Shown here in pieces: positions 52,576 to 61,230 of a stretch of 64,000 nucleotides of DNA. The DNA is from Mycobacterium szulgai. Its GTDB lineage: Bacteria; Actinomycetota; Actinomycetes; Mycobacteriales; Mycobacteriaceae. Every line of letters starts with the position of its first letter. Position 1 is the stretch's first letter. The notes under the pieces are model-generated. The model saw only the letters and a program-made list of their open reading frames with translations. It searched no databases and was not told the origin of the DNA. The position numbers and the translations under genes are program-made. The stretch is from the NCBI RefSeq assembly GCF_002116635.1, contig NZ_LQPW01000140.1, positions 1 through 64,000 on the forward strand. Direction: 5' to 3'.

Positions 52576-53711
52576 GACTGATTACTCCCCGTCTGGTTGT
52601 CGAGGTTCCACGGATCAGTGCGGATCGTGCATACATGCACCGGCAGCGACGCGCCGAACCGGGCTTTCAACACATCGGCCGCCTGGCCGCACCACGGGAA
52701 TTCGCTTGCCCAGTGCGCGACGTCGATCAGGGCCACCTGCGATGCCCGGCAATGCTCGTCGGCCGGATGGTGGCGCAGGTCGGCGGTGACGTACGCCTGC
52801 ACCTCCGCGGCGGCCGCGGCGCCAAGCAACGAGTCCCCGGCGCCTCCGCAGACCGCGACCCGCGACACCAGCAGGTCGGGATCGCCCGCCGCGCGCACTC
52901 CGCAGGACGTCTGCGGCAATGCTGCGCTCACCCGAGAAACGAAGGCGCCCAATGGCTCTGGTGCCGGAAGTGTGCCGATGCGGCCCAGTCCGACGTCGCC
53001 CGGCGGCGGCACCAGCGCGAAGATGTCGAAGGCCGGCTCCTCGTAGGGATGGGCGGCGCGCATGGCGGCCAGCACAGCGCCCCGCGCTCGCGCGGGCGCG
53101 ACGACCTCGAACCGGTCCTCCGCCACTCGCTCGACGGTGCCGACGCTGCCGATCGCCGGCGACGCCCCGTCGTGCGGCAGGAACTGTCCGGTCCCGGTGA
53201 CGCTCCAGCTGCAGTGCGAATAGTCGCCGATATGTCCGGCGCCGGCCGCAAAAACGGCTGCCTGCACCGCTTCTGAGTTTTCCCGCGGCACGTAAACGAC
53301 CCACTTGTCCAGATCGGGCGCACCCGCCGCCGGGTCGAGCACGGCGTCCACCCGCAGGCCAAGCGCACGCGCCAGGGCGTCGGACACGCCAGGCGATGCC
53401 GAGTCGGCGTTGGTATGGGCGGTGAACAGCGACCGCCCGGTACGAATCAGCCGGTGCACCAACGCTCCCTTGGGGGTGCTGGCCGCAACCGTGTCGACCC
53501 CGCGCAACAGCAATGGGTGGTGAGCCAGCAACAACCCGGCCTCGGGAACCTGGTCAACCACAGCCGGCGTCGCGTCGACCGCGATAGTCACCGATTCCAG
53601 CACGTCGGCGGGATCGCCACAGACCAGTCCCACCGAATCCCACGACTCGGCAAGCCGCGGCGGGTAGGCCTCGTCGAGCACCTCGATGACATCGCGCAGC
53701 CGCACAGTCAC
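52572..53711 (-). CDS. NIF3/YbgI-family metal-binding protein (Rv2230c-like)
   Basis: The 379-residue product starts at GTG 53711 (TVRLRDVIEVLDEAYPP), the same length as Rv2230c. The di-metal site is indicated by LLAHHPLLLRG and a C-terminal AHYWAS-like LIDVAHWASE; the central insertion (about 135-260, PII/CutA-like) is typical of the longer Gram-positive type. The family may act as GTP cyclohydrolase or phosphoesterase; its role is unproven. It overlaps the zinc-ribbon gene downstream (ATGA) and the CobC gene upstream (GTGA). Confidence 0.92.
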   Translation of the reverse strand: MTVRLRDVIEVLDEAYPPRLAESWDSVGLVCGDPADVLESVTIAVDATPAVVDQVPEAGLLLAHHPLLLRGVDTVAASTPKGALVHRLIRTGRSLFTAHTNADSASPGVSDALARALGLRVDAVLDPAAGAPDLDKWVVYVPRENSEAVQAAVFAAGAGHIGDYSHCSWSVTGTGQFLPHDGASPAIGSVGTVERVAEDRFEVVAPARARGAVLAAMRAAHPYEEPAFDIFALVPPPGDVGLGRIGTLPAPEPLGAFVSRVSAALPQTSCGVRAAGDPDLLVSRVAVCGGAGDSLLGAAAAAEVQAYVTADLRHHPADEHCRASQVALIDVAHWASEFPWCGQAADVLKARFGASLPVHVCTIRTDPWNLDNQTGSNQS

Positions 53712-54769
53712 GACAGCACCCCTGCGATCGCGTCAACCAGCTGGGTCCATTCCGGGCGCACCGCCGCCCGCAGGTAGCGTTCGTCCAGCCCGACGAACGT
53801 GTCACAGCGGCGTACCGCGATTCCGTTGCACTGCAGCATGTTTCGAAGTCGGTCTGCTCCGGGCATGCTGAATAACACAAACGGCGCACGGCCGTCGACC
53901 ACCGCGACACCCACCGATTCCAGACCGGCCACCATGTCGGTGCGCACGGCGGCCAGCCGCACCGCATCCGCCGCGGCCTCGGCGATGGCGGGCGCAGCGC
54001 AGCAAGCGGCGATGGCCGTCAATTGCAAGGTGCCCACCGGCCAGTGCGCGCGCTGCGCGGTCAACAAGGACAGCACCTGCGGCGAGCCCAGCGCATAGCC
54101 CACCCGCAGCCCGGCCAGTGACCAGGTCTTGGTGAGACTGCGCAGCACCAGCACATCGGGCAGCGGGTCTCCGGCCAGCGACTCCGGCTCCCCGGGGACG
54201 GCATCGGCAAACGCCTCGTCGACCACCAGAATCCGGCCGGGCCGGCGCAGCGCCAACAGCTGTGCACGCGTGTGCAGCACCGAGGTGGGGTTGGTCGGAT
54301 TGCCGACCACTACCAGGTCGGCGTCGTCGGGCACCTGCACCCCGTCCAGCCGAAACGGTGGCTGCAGCACGATGTGATGCACCGGGACGCCGGCCGCCCG
54401 CAGGGCCACCGCCGGCTCGGTGAACGAGGGGGCGACGATCGCCGCCCGGGTGGGCCGCAGGTTGCTCAGCAGCGCAAATCCCTCCGCCGCGCCGGCCAGC
54501 GGCAGCACTTCGTCGTGGGCTCGACCGTGCCGGTCCGCGATCGCCGCGTGCGCGCGGTGGACGTCCTCGACGCTGGGATAGCGGGCCAGCTCCGGCAATC
54601 GCTCGGCCAGGCGCTGCACCAACCACGCCGGCGGCCGCGGATGGCGGACGTTGACGGCGAAATCCAGCATGCCGGGTACCACGTCTTGATCACCGTGATA
54701 GCGCGCCGCCGCAAGGCTCATCTGCAGACCCGCCATCCGTGAAACACTAGTGGGCCGCGGCACCGACAT
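53708..54769 (-). CDS. cobC: L-threonine-O-3-phosphate decarboxylase / class I-II aminotransferase (CobC)
   Basis: This PLP enzyme makes (R)-1-amino-2-propanol phosphate, the linker that joins the corrin ring to the nucleotide loop. The 353-residue product (ATG 54769, MSVPRPTSVS) has the PLP lysine near residue 213 in LRSLTKTWSLAGLRVGYALG and the substrate-Arg region. A TTG 18 bases upstream is another possible start. It is Rv2231c-like and heads the coupled cobC-NIF3-zinc-ribbon-RNase H/CobC operon. An alternative reading as histidinol-phosphate aminotransferase-like is less likely given the context. Confidence 0.9.
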   Translation of the reverse strand: MSVPRPTSVSRMAGLQMSLAAARYHGDQDVVPGMLDFAVNVRHPRPPAWLVQRLAERLPELARYPSVEDVHRAHAAIADRHGRAHDEVLPLAGAAEGFALLSNLRPTRAAIVAPSFTEPAVALRAAGVPVHHIVLQPPFRLDGVQVPDDADLVVVGNPTNPTSVLHTRAQLLALRRPGRILVVDEAFADAVPGEPESLAGDPLPDVLVLRSLTKTWSLAGLRVGYALGSPQVLSLLTAQRAHWPVGTLQLTAIAACCAAPAIAEAAADAVRLAAVRTDMVAGLESVGVAVVDGRAPFVLFSMPGADRLRNMLQCNGIAVRRCDTFVGLDERYLRAAVRPEWTQLVDAIAGVLS

Positions 54770-54902
54770 GAATCGCCCAGCCTCCAAGAATCAGTGCCCA
54801 AAGTAAAGGCAATGCGCAGCGGGCTGTGTGGCGATTGAACCAAACTCACCGCTAGCGCGGCCCCCCGACGCCGCGACGAGGGCTTATGGAGACAATGGAG
54901 CG

Positions 54903-55583
54903 GTGACCGACTCGATCCGCGCAGCAGCGCTGACCGCAACTCCGCAGCTGGTGATCTTCGATCTCGACGGCACCCTCACCGACTCCGCCGAAGGGATCGT
55001 GGCCTGCTTTCTGCACGCCCTGACCCACATCGGGGCCGAAGTGCCGCAGGGCGACCTGGCGGCACAGATCGTCGGACCACCCATGGACGACACCTTCCAC
55101 GCGATGGAACTCGGCGGACGTGCCGACGAGGCGATCGCGGCTTTCCGCGCCGAATACGGCGCCCGGGGCTGGGCGATGAACACCTTGTTCGACGGCATCG
55201 CGCCGCTGCTCGCCGACCTGGAGGCCTCCGGCGTCCGGCTCGCGGTGGCGACCTCGAAATTGGAGACGACGGCGCGGCGCATCCTGCACCACTTCGGGCT
55301 GGACCACCACTTCGAGGTGATCGCCGGGGCCAGTGCCGACGGTGCGCGGAAGAGCAAGACCGAGGTGCTAGCCCATGCGCTCGATCAGCTCCAGCCCCTG
55401 CCCGAGCGGGTGCTGATGGTCGGCGACCGCAGCCACGACGTCGACGGGGCGGCCGCGCACGGCATCGACACGGTGGTCGTCGGCTGGGGCTACGGACAGG
55501 CCGACTTCGCCGACCTGATCGATGCCGCCGGCGTGACGTTTGCCGCGACGATGGCCGACCTGAGGGGGACGCTGGGTGTCTGA
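54903..55583 (+). CDS. ptkA: HAD-fold phosphatase/kinase PtkA
   Basis: The 226-residue product (GTG 54903, TDSIRAAALT) has HAD motifs DLDGTLTD (Asp20/Asp22), ATSKLETTARRIL and GDRSHDVDGAAAHGI. It corresponds to Rv2232 (PtkA), which in M. tuberculosis phosphorylates the tyrosine phosphatase PtpA although its fold is a HAD phosphatase. Another start at 54828 gives 25 more residues; M. tuberculosis PtkA has a longer, disordered N-terminus. The stop overlaps the ptpA start by 8 bases. Confidence 0.9.
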   Translation: MTDSIRAAALTATPQLVIFDLDGTLTDSAEGIVACFLHALTHIGAEVPQGDLAAQIVGPPMDDTFHAMELGGRADEAIAAFRAEYGARGWAMNTLFDGIAPLLADLEASGVRLAVATSKLETTARRILHHFGLDHHFEVIAGASADGARKSKTEVLAHALDQLQPLPERVLMVGDRSHDVDGAAAHGIDTVVVGWGYGQADFADLIDAAGVTFAATMADLRGTLGV

Positions 55584-56067
55584 CCCCCTGCACGTGACGT
55601 TCGTGTGTACCGGCAACATCTGCCGTTCGCCGATGGCCGAGAAGATGTTCGCCCACCAGATTCAGGAGCGTGGGCTCGCCGGCGCGGTGCGGGTCACCAG
55701 CGCGGGTACCGGCAACTGGCACGTCGGCAACTGCGCCGACGAACGCGCAACGCGGGTCTTGCGTGCGCACGGCTATCCCACCGACCACTGCGCCGCTCAG
55801 CTCGACACCGACCACCTGGCGGCCGATCTGGTAATAGCCTTGGGCCGCAACCATGTTCGGTTGCTGCGACAGCTCGGCGTCGACAGTGACCGCATCCGCA
55901 TGCTCCGCTCGTTCGACCCACGCTCCGGCGCCCACGCACTCGACGTCGAGGACCCCTACTACGGCGAGCACGACGACTTCGAGCAGGTTTTCGAAGTCAT
56001 CGAGGCGGCCCTGCCCGGCCTGCACGACTGGGTCGATCAGCGACTCGCCCAAAACGGGAGTGGTTGA
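55576..56067 (+). CDS. ptpA: Low-molecular-weight protein tyrosine phosphatase PtpA
   Basis: PtpA is secreted into macrophages by pathogenic mycobacteria and blocks phagosome maturation. The 163-residue product (same length as Rv2234) begins at GTG 55576 (SDPLHVTFVCTGNICRSPMAE). The phosphate loop CTGNICRS has nucleophile Cys11; the general acid is Asp126 in DPYYGE. It overlaps ptkA by 8 bases and SURF1 by TGATG, so ptkA-ptpA-SURF1 form one coupled unit. Confidence 0.95.
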   Translation: MSDPLHVTFVCTGNICRSPMAEKMFAHQIQERGLAGAVRVTSAGTGNWHVGNCADERATRVLRAHGYPTDHCAAQLDTDHLAADLVIALGRNHVRLLRQLGVDSDRIRMLRSFDPRSGAHALDVEDPYYGEHDDFEQVFEVIEAALPGLHDWVDQRLAQNGSG

Positions 56068-56882
56068 TGCGGCGACTGGCCTTCCTGCTGCGGCCAGGCT
56101 GGCTGGCGCTGGCCCTGGTGGTCATCGCGTTCACCTATCTGTGCTTCATGGTGCTCGCACCCTGGCAGCTCGGGAAGAACAGCAGGACCTCGCGGCAGAA
56201 CGACCAAATCGCAACCTCGCTCAACACTCCCCCGGTTCCGCTGAAAACCCTTCTACCACAACAGGATTCGTCGGCACCCGCAGCACAGTGGCGCCGGGTG
56301 AACGCTACCGGCCACTACCTGGCGGAGGTACAGGTGGTGGCCCGGCTGCGCGCGGTCGAAGGAGACCAGGCGTTCGAGGTGCTGGCCCCATTCGTCGTCG
56401 ACGGGGGGCCAACCGTCCTGGTCGATCGTGGCTACGTACGGCCCGAGCCGGGTTCGCATGTACCGCCGATCCCCCGCCCGCCGGATCAAACGGTGACCAT
56501 CACCGCGCGGCTGCGCGACTCTGAGCCGACCCTGCCGGACAAGGAGCCGTTTACCCGAGACGGTGTCCAGCAGGTGTATTCGATCAGCACCGGACAAGTC
56601 TCGGCGCTCACCGGAATCCCGTTGACCGGCTCGTATCTGCAGCTGGTCGAAGACCAGCCGGGTGGGCTGGGCGTGCTCGGCATCCCGCATCTGGACGCAG
56701 GCCCATTCCTGTCCTACGGCATCCAATGGATCTCGTTCGGCATCTTGGCGCCCATCGGGCTGGGCTATTTCGTCTATTCCGAGATCCGGGTCCGGCGCCG
56801 CGAGAAGGAGTTGGCCGCGCCGCCTGACCAGCCCATGACCGTTGAGGAGAAGCTCGCCGACCGCTACGGGCGCCGCAGGTAA
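56067..56882 (+). CDS. SURF1 family cytochrome oxidase assembly protein
   Basis: SURF1 helps insert haem a or cofactors into cytochrome c oxidase subunit I. The 271-residue product (ATG 56067, MRRLAFLLRPGWLAL) has an N-terminal and a C-terminal membrane helix (about 12-34 and 218-240) flanking the soluble domain with VLVDRGYVR and VTITARLRDSE. It equals Rv2235 in length. Its stop overlaps the convergent cobD end by 19 bases. Confidence 0.93.
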   Translation: MRRLAFLLRPGWLALALVVIAFTYLCFMVLAPWQLGKNSRTSRQNDQIATSLNTPPVPLKTLLPQQDSSAPAAQWRRVNATGHYLAEVQVVARLRAVEGDQAFEVLAPFVVDGGPTVLVDRGYVRPEPGSHVPPIPRPPDQTVTITARLRDSEPTLPDKEPFTRDGVQQVYSISTGQVSALTGIPLTGSYLQLVEDQPGGLGVLGIPHLDAGPFLSYGIQWISFGILAPIGLGYFVYSEIRVRRREKELAAPPDQPMTVEEKLADRYGRRR

Positions 56883-57796
56883 CTGAACAATCCCAGTAGC
56901 GCCGCGGCCGCCAGCTGCACCAAGCGAGACAACATCACCGCCCGGCGCAGATCGGACACCGAGGGGACCCGCCCGTCGCCGAGACTCGGCCGAATTTGCA
57001 GCTCATGGTGGTAGCGGGTGGGACCACCGAGTCGCACCCCCAAAGCCCCGGCGAAGGTTGCCTCGACGACGCCGGCGTTCGGGCTGGGGTGCCGGGCAGC
57101 GTCACGACGCCAGGCCCGCACCGCCCCGGCCGGCGACCCACCGACGGCCGGGGCGCACAGCACCGTCAGCGCCGCGGTCGCGCGCGCACCGAGATAGTTG
57201 GCCAGGTCATCCAATCGTGCTGCAGCCCAACCGAATCGGAGGTACCGCGGCGAGCGGTAGCCGATCATCGCATCCAAGGTGTTGACGGCGCGATACCCCA
57301 GTACGGCGGGCGCACCCGCGGTCGCCGCCCACAGCAACGGCACCACCTGGGCGTCGGAGGTGTTCTCGGCCACCGATTCCAGCGCGGCCCGGGTCAGCCC
57401 CGCCTCATCCAGCCAGGCCGGATCACGCCCGCACAATGACGGCAGCAGCCCCTTGGCCGCCTCGATATCGCGGCACTGCAGCAGCTCCGCCATTTCCCAG
57501 CCGGTGCGTGCCAGCGAGGTGCCGCCCAGCGACACCCAGGTGGCCGCCGTCACCGTCGCCGCTGGCCACCGCCCACGTTCCAGGGCGGCGCCGAGCACAC
57601 CGACACCGCCGACCAGCAGGCTGACGTGCACGAGACCGGCGAGCCTGCTGTCGCGGTAGGTCAGCCGCTCCAGCTTGGCTGCGCCCTGGCCGAACCATGC
57701 GACCGGATGACAGCGTTTCGGGTCACCGACGACAAGATCGGCCAGGAACCCGGCCAGCACGCCGATGGTCCGGGCCCGCCGCGTCGAGGCAAACAC
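56864..57796 (-). CDS. cobD: Adenosylcobinamide-phosphate synthase (CobD/CbiB)
   Basis: This integral membrane enzyme joins adenosylcobyric acid to aminopropanol (phosphate). The 310-residue product begins at GTG 57796 (FASTRRARTIGVLAGF) and has about five hydrophobic segments, with the family motifs GDPKRCHPVAWFG and SVAENTSDAQVVPLLWA and GYRAVNTLDAMIGYRSPRY. It is Rv2236c-like. The 44-codon membrane-peptide frame ends 12 bases upstream on the same strand. Confidence 0.94.
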   Translation of the reverse strand: MFASTRRARTIGVLAGFLADLVVGDPKRCHPVAWFGQGAAKLERLTYRDSRLAGLVHVSLLVGGVGVLGAALERGRWPAATVTAATWVSLGGTSLARTGWEMAELLQCRDIEAAKGLLPSLCGRDPAWLDEAGLTRAALESVAENTSDAQVVPLLWAATAGAPAVLGYRAVNTLDAMIGYRSPRYLRFGWAAARLDDLANYLGARATAALTVLCAPAVGGSPAGAVRAWRRDAARHPSPNAGVVEATFAGALGVRLGGPTRYHHELQIRPSLGDGRVPSVSDLRRAVMLSRLVQLAAAALLGLFSYLRRP

Positions 57797-57808
57797 CCCG
57801 GCAGCGTC

Positions 57809-57943
57809 TCACATCGTCAAAATGACGATGAGCGCGATGACTACGACGAGCTGGACAGCCAACAAGTACCAACCCGCCAGCGCGGGGTTGAAGTTGCATC
57901 GCGCCCGATTCGGAATGTCTGGAGGCGACGGTTCAATCAACAT
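57809..57943 (-). CDS. Putative 44-residue membrane peptide upstream of cobD
   Basis: ATG 57943 opens a 44-codon frame (MLIEPSPPDIPNRARC ...) that ends with a membrane helix starting WYLLAVQLVVVIALIVILT. The second half has the G/C-rich third positions of real mycobacterial genes. It ends 12 bases before the cobD start and could be co-transcribed with it. It is too short for homology by eye, and I see no strong ribosome site. Treat it as a candidate small protein. Confidence 0.45.
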   Translation of the reverse strand: MLIEPSPPDIPNRARCNFNPALAGWYLLAVQLVVVIALIVILTM

Positions 57944-58023
57944 GTGTCGAATGTGCCCGGTTTCAGCCGATCTAACCTGTGGCGTCGCACACGTGGTCTA
58001 CTCGATCTCATGGGGCATCTGCG

Positions 58024-58839
58024 ATGAAGCGACCCGCGACTCGGCTCGCCGACCTGTTGAATCCCGCGGCTTTGTTGTTGCCGGCGGCGAACGTGATCAT
58101 GCAGCTGTCGTTGCCCGGCGTGGGGTACGGCGTGCTGGAAAGCCCGGTGGACAGCGGCAACGTCTACAAGCATCCGTTCAAGCGGGCCCGCACCACCGGC
58201 ACCTATCTTGCGGTTGCGACGGTCGGGACCGACTCCGACCGGGCCCTGATGCGCGGCGCCGTGGACGTCGCGCACCGGCAGGTTCGCTCCACACCGTCGA
58301 GCCCGGTGTCCTACAACGCCTTCGATCCCAAGTTGCAGCTGTGGGTGGCGGCATGTCTGTATCGCTACTTCGTGGATCAGCAGGAGTTCCTGCACGGCCC
58401 GCTCGACGATGCGGCCGCCGACGCGGTTTATCGCGATGCCATCCGATTGGGAACCACCCTGCAGGTGCCCGAGCGGCTGTGGCCGCCGGACCGGGTCGCG
58501 TTCGACGAGTACTGGAAACGCTCACTCGACGAACTGCACATCGACCCGCCGGTCCGTGAGCATCTGCGCGGGGTGGCGTCGGTAGCGTTTCTGCCGCTGC
58601 CGCTACGGGCTCTGGCCGGGCGGTTCAACCTGTTTGCGACGACGGGGTTCTTGGCGCCGGAGTTCCGGGCGATGATGCGGCTGGACTGGTCGGAAGCCCA
58701 GCAGCGCCGGTTCGAGTGGCTGCTGTCGGCCTTGCGGCTGGCCGACCGGCTGATCCCGCACCGGGCCTGGCTCTTCGGCTACCAGCTGTATCTGTGGGAC
58801 ATGCGGTTTCGCGCTCGCCGCGGCCGGCGGATCGTCTAG
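58024..58839 (+). CDS. MpaB/latex-clearing-type oxygenase, DUF2236 (Rv2237-like)
   Basis: The 271-residue product begins at ATG 58024 (MKRPATRLADLLNPAALL). The family includes fungal MpaB' and rubber oxygenase-like haem proteins (DUF2236); motifs seen here are HPFKRARTTGTYLAVA, YFVDQQEFLHG and FNLFATTGFLAPEFR. A conserved His-rich haem pocket cannot be confirmed by eye. It corresponds to Rv2237, of unknown substrate. Its stop interlocks with the CDF gene stop in a shared CTAG (58836-58839). Confidence 0.82.
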   Translation: MKRPATRLADLLNPAALLLPAANVIMQLSLPGVGYGVLESPVDSGNVYKHPFKRARTTGTYLAVATVGTDSDRALMRGAVDVAHRQVRSTPSSPVSYNAFDPKLQLWVAACLYRYFVDQQEFLHGPLDDAAADAVYRDAIRLGTTLQVPERLWPPDRVAFDEYWKRSLDELHIDPPVREHLRGVASVAFLPLPLRALAGRFNLFATTGFLAPEFRAMMRLDWSEAQQRRFEWLLSALRLADRLIPHRAWLFGYQLYLWDMRFRARRGRRIV

Positions 58840-59765
58840 CCCGGCGGTACGCCGCGCGCTGCCCAAGTGAAGCTGCGCATCTGCGGCAGCTGCACCGAAA
58901 GTCGGTCGGCGACTCGCCGGCCGATGCAATCCGCGTCAGCCACGGTGGTGTCGGAGGGAACCCAGCCTTCCACCTCGACCCGCAGCGTGCGTCCGGTCCA
59001 CCGGGCACGCGCATGCGCGTGGATGACCCCCTCGACGTCGGCGACCACCGATTCGGCGGTCTCGATCACCGACGGATCCACGCCGTCGAGTAACCGGTGG
59101 CCGATGTCTGAGGTCACCTCCCAACCGACGTGGCAGATAAAACCCGTCACCACAATTCCGGCGACGCCGTCGGCCCATTCCCAGCCCACGGCGACTCCGC
59201 ACAAACCCAGCAGGGCGCCCGCCGATGACAGGCCATCCAGCCACGAATGCCTAGCGTCGGCAATAAGGGTCGAAGACTGGATGCGGCGGCCGACGACGAG
59301 CTTGTACCGGGCGACCAGCTGGTTGCCGAGGATACCGACCAATGCGGCCGCAATACCCCAACCGACTTGCTGAGTTGGGCTGTGCCGCAGGAGCTTTCCC
59401 ACACTTTCCCAGCCGGCGAACACGGCACTGGCCCAGATCACCAGCGCCACCCCGATCCCGGCGAGGTCCTCGGCGCGTTCCAAGCCGTATGGATAGCGCG
59501 ACGTGGCCACTCGGCGTGAGCTCCAAAAGCCACCGAACACCGCGGCGCTGGTCGTCACGTCCGACAAGTTGTGCAGCGCATCGCCGAGCAACGCCGCCGA
59601 GCCGGACAGCAGAGCAACCACGAACTCGATCAGACCCGTCAATGCCAAGCCCACCGCGCCCACGGCGACAGCGCGATTGGCTTGCCGGCGCTCGTCACTG
59701 TCGTCGATGGCAATCGCCAGCGGAAAGCTGCTCGCCGGATCCCGGGTGCCGGTTATCAGGTGCAT
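58836..59765 (-). CDS. Cation diffusion facilitator (CDF) metal transporter
   Basis: CDF proteins export Zn, Co, Fe or Mn by proton antiport. The 309-residue product (ATG 59765, MHLITGTRDPASS) has six membrane helices, with metal-site motifs DALHNLSD in helix II (HxxxD) and DARHSWLD in helix V (HxxxD), and a C-terminal cytoplasmic domain (about 230-309) that binds metal in this family. The N-terminal site residue Asn in HNLSD is common. Metal specificity is not evident. It is not at this place in M. tuberculosis as I recall. Confidence 0.9.
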   Translation of the reverse strand: MHLITGTRDPASSFPLAIAIDDSDERRQANRAVAVGAVGLALTGLIEFVVALLSGSAALLGDALHNLSDVTTSAAVFGGFWSSRRVATSRYPYGLERAEDLAGIGVALVIWASAVFAGWESVGKLLRHSPTQQVGWGIAAALVGILGNQLVARYKLVVGRRIQSSTLIADARHSWLDGLSSAGALLGLCGVAVGWEWADGVAGIVVTGFICHVGWEVTSDIGHRLLDGVDPSVIETAESVVADVEGVIHAHARARWTGRTLRVEVEGWVPSDTTVADADCIGRRVADRLSVQLPQMRSFTWAARGVPPG

Positions 59766-59882
59766 GGCGCTTAGCGTGCCACGCGGCGCAATCGTCCGCC
59801 CGGCGCCTGGGCGTCGACTGTCTAGATCACGACGCTTCTAGGGCCTGTCGCGTCGGCACATTCACACTCGGCGAGCAGAGCG

Positions 59883-61019
59883 TCAGCGCACCGTGGCGAA
59901 GAAGGCGCGCAGGTCCTCGACGAAGAGCTCGGGCTGCTCGAACGCGGCGAAATGCCCGCCGCGCGGCATGGTCGTCCAGTGGGTGATGTTGTAGACGGGC
60001 TCGCACCACGACCGCGGCGCCCGCAGCAGCTCCTTCGGGAAGGCCGCGATACCGGTGGGCAACTCCACGCGGTCCATTTGGCCCCAAACCCGAAAGCTCT
60101 CCCAGTACAGGCGGGCCGAAGAGGCCGCCGTGCCCGTCACCCAATACATCATCACGTTGTCCAGCAATTCGTCTCGGCTGAACGCGTTCTCGGGATGACC
60201 GTCGCAATCCGACCAGGCCCAGAACTTTTCGATGATCCACGCCAACTGGCCCACCGGCGAGTCGACGAGGCCGTAGCCCACCGTTTGCGGCCGGGTGGAC
60301 TGCTGCTTGGAATAGCCGGTGCCCCACTTGCGGTGCTGGGCCAGCGCGGCCATCGCCTGCTGTTCCTCCTCGGTGGGGTTGGCCAGAGACTCAGCCGTAG
60401 GCCGGCCCAGCGGCATGTTCAGGTGGATGGCCGCGCAGTGGTTGTTTCCAAGGCCGCCGTTGCGACCGATCTGGTTGGTCACCGCGGCTCCCCAGTCGCC
60501 GCCCTGGGCGCCGTAACGCTGATAGCCCAGGCGCAGCATCAGCGTCTCCCATGCTTCGGCGATCTTCTCGACCCCCCAGCCGGTGCGGCTGGGCTTGCCG
60601 GAGAAGCCATACCCGGGAAGAGACGGACACACCACGTGAAAGGCATCCTCGGCACGCCCGCCGTAAGCCGTCGGGTTGGTCAGCGGCTCGATCACCTTGT
60701 GGAATTCCACGATCGAGCCGGGCCAGCCGTGGGTGATCACCAACGGAAAAGCGTCCTCATGCGGGGACCGCTGATGGATGAAATGAATATCCAGGCTGTC
60801 GATTTCGGTGCTGAACTGGTCGAACCGGTTCAGGGCCGCCTCGCGCGAGCGCCAGTCGTACTCGTTGGCCCAATACGCCGCCAAGGCCTGGGTGTAAGCC
60901 AGCGGGATGCCCTGGCTCCAGTCGTCCACACATTCGGCTTCCGGCCAGCGGGTACGCACCAGCCGCGATCGCAGGTCATCGAGCACGTCCTCGGGGACGG
61001 CTATGCGAAACGGCTTCAC
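59883..61019 (-). CDS. Epoxide hydrolase, alpha/beta-hydrolase with EHN domain
   Basis: The 378-residue product begins at GTG 61019 (KPFRIAVPEDVLDDLRSRL), the typical N-terminal EHN segment. The alpha/beta-hydrolase core shows the oxyanion motif ITHGWPGSIVEF, PGYGFSGKP and nucleophile region GAQGGDWGAAV, with a C-terminal catalytic His in PRGGHFAAFEQPE. This is the microsomal-type epoxide hydrolase family. It is 10 bases downstream of the small protein gene and forms an operon with it and the GMC oxidoreductase. Confidence 0.92.
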   Translation of the reverse strand: MKPFRIAVPEDVLDDLRSRLVRTRWPEAECVDDWSQGIPLAYTQALAAYWANEYDWRSREAALNRFDQFSTEIDSLDIHFIHQRSPHEDAFPLVITHGWPGSIVEFHKVIEPLTNPTAYGGRAEDAFHVVCPSLPGYGFSGKPSRTGWGVEKIAEAWETLMLRLGYQRYGAQGGDWGAAVTNQIGRNGGLGNNHCAAIHLNMPLGRPTAESLANPTEEEQQAMAALAQHRKWGTGYSKQQSTRPQTVGYGLVDSPVGQLAWIIEKFWAWSDCDGHPENAFSRDELLDNVMMYWVTGTAASSARLYWESFRVWGQMDRVELPTGIAAFPKELLRAPRSWCEPVYNITHWTTMPRGGHFAAFEQPELFVEDLRAFFATVR

Positions 61020-61029
61020 TAGCCCATGT

Positions 61030-61230
61030 TCATGGCTTGTTCGCGTCCTTGATCAAGGTGCTGATCTGCTCAAGCAGCTCACGCATGTCGGCGCGCATCG
61101 CATCCACCGCGGCATACAGGTCCGCCTTGGTCGCCGGCTGCTGATCCGACGACAATGGCCGCACGGGTGGTTTCGACGTCTGCCGCGCCGTGCTGTCGCT
61201 CTTCGAACCAGGAAGCTCGCTCACGCTCAC
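61030..61230 (-). CDS. Small protein with C-terminal helix between GMC oxidoreductase and epoxide hydrolase
   Basis: GTG 61230 overlaps the GMC stop (GTGA), giving a 66-residue product. Residues 1-32 are polar and low-complexity (Ser, Pro, Thr); residues about 33-62 (TKADLYAAVDAMRADMRELL and onward) form an amphipathic helix with a heptad look, ending KDANKP. It may be a dimerising partner or scaffold for the oxidoreductase or hydrolase (inference). Gene order and overlap support reality more than any family match. Confidence 0.65.
   Translation of the reverse strand: MSVSELPGSKSDSTARQTSKPPVRPLSSDQQPATKADLYAAVDAMRADMRELLEQISTLIKDANKP

Noticed and set aside
53802..54626. Minus-strand frame overlapping cobC in another phase
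   Set aside because: Glycine/arginine-rich shadow of the PLP enzyme gene, with no conserved motif.
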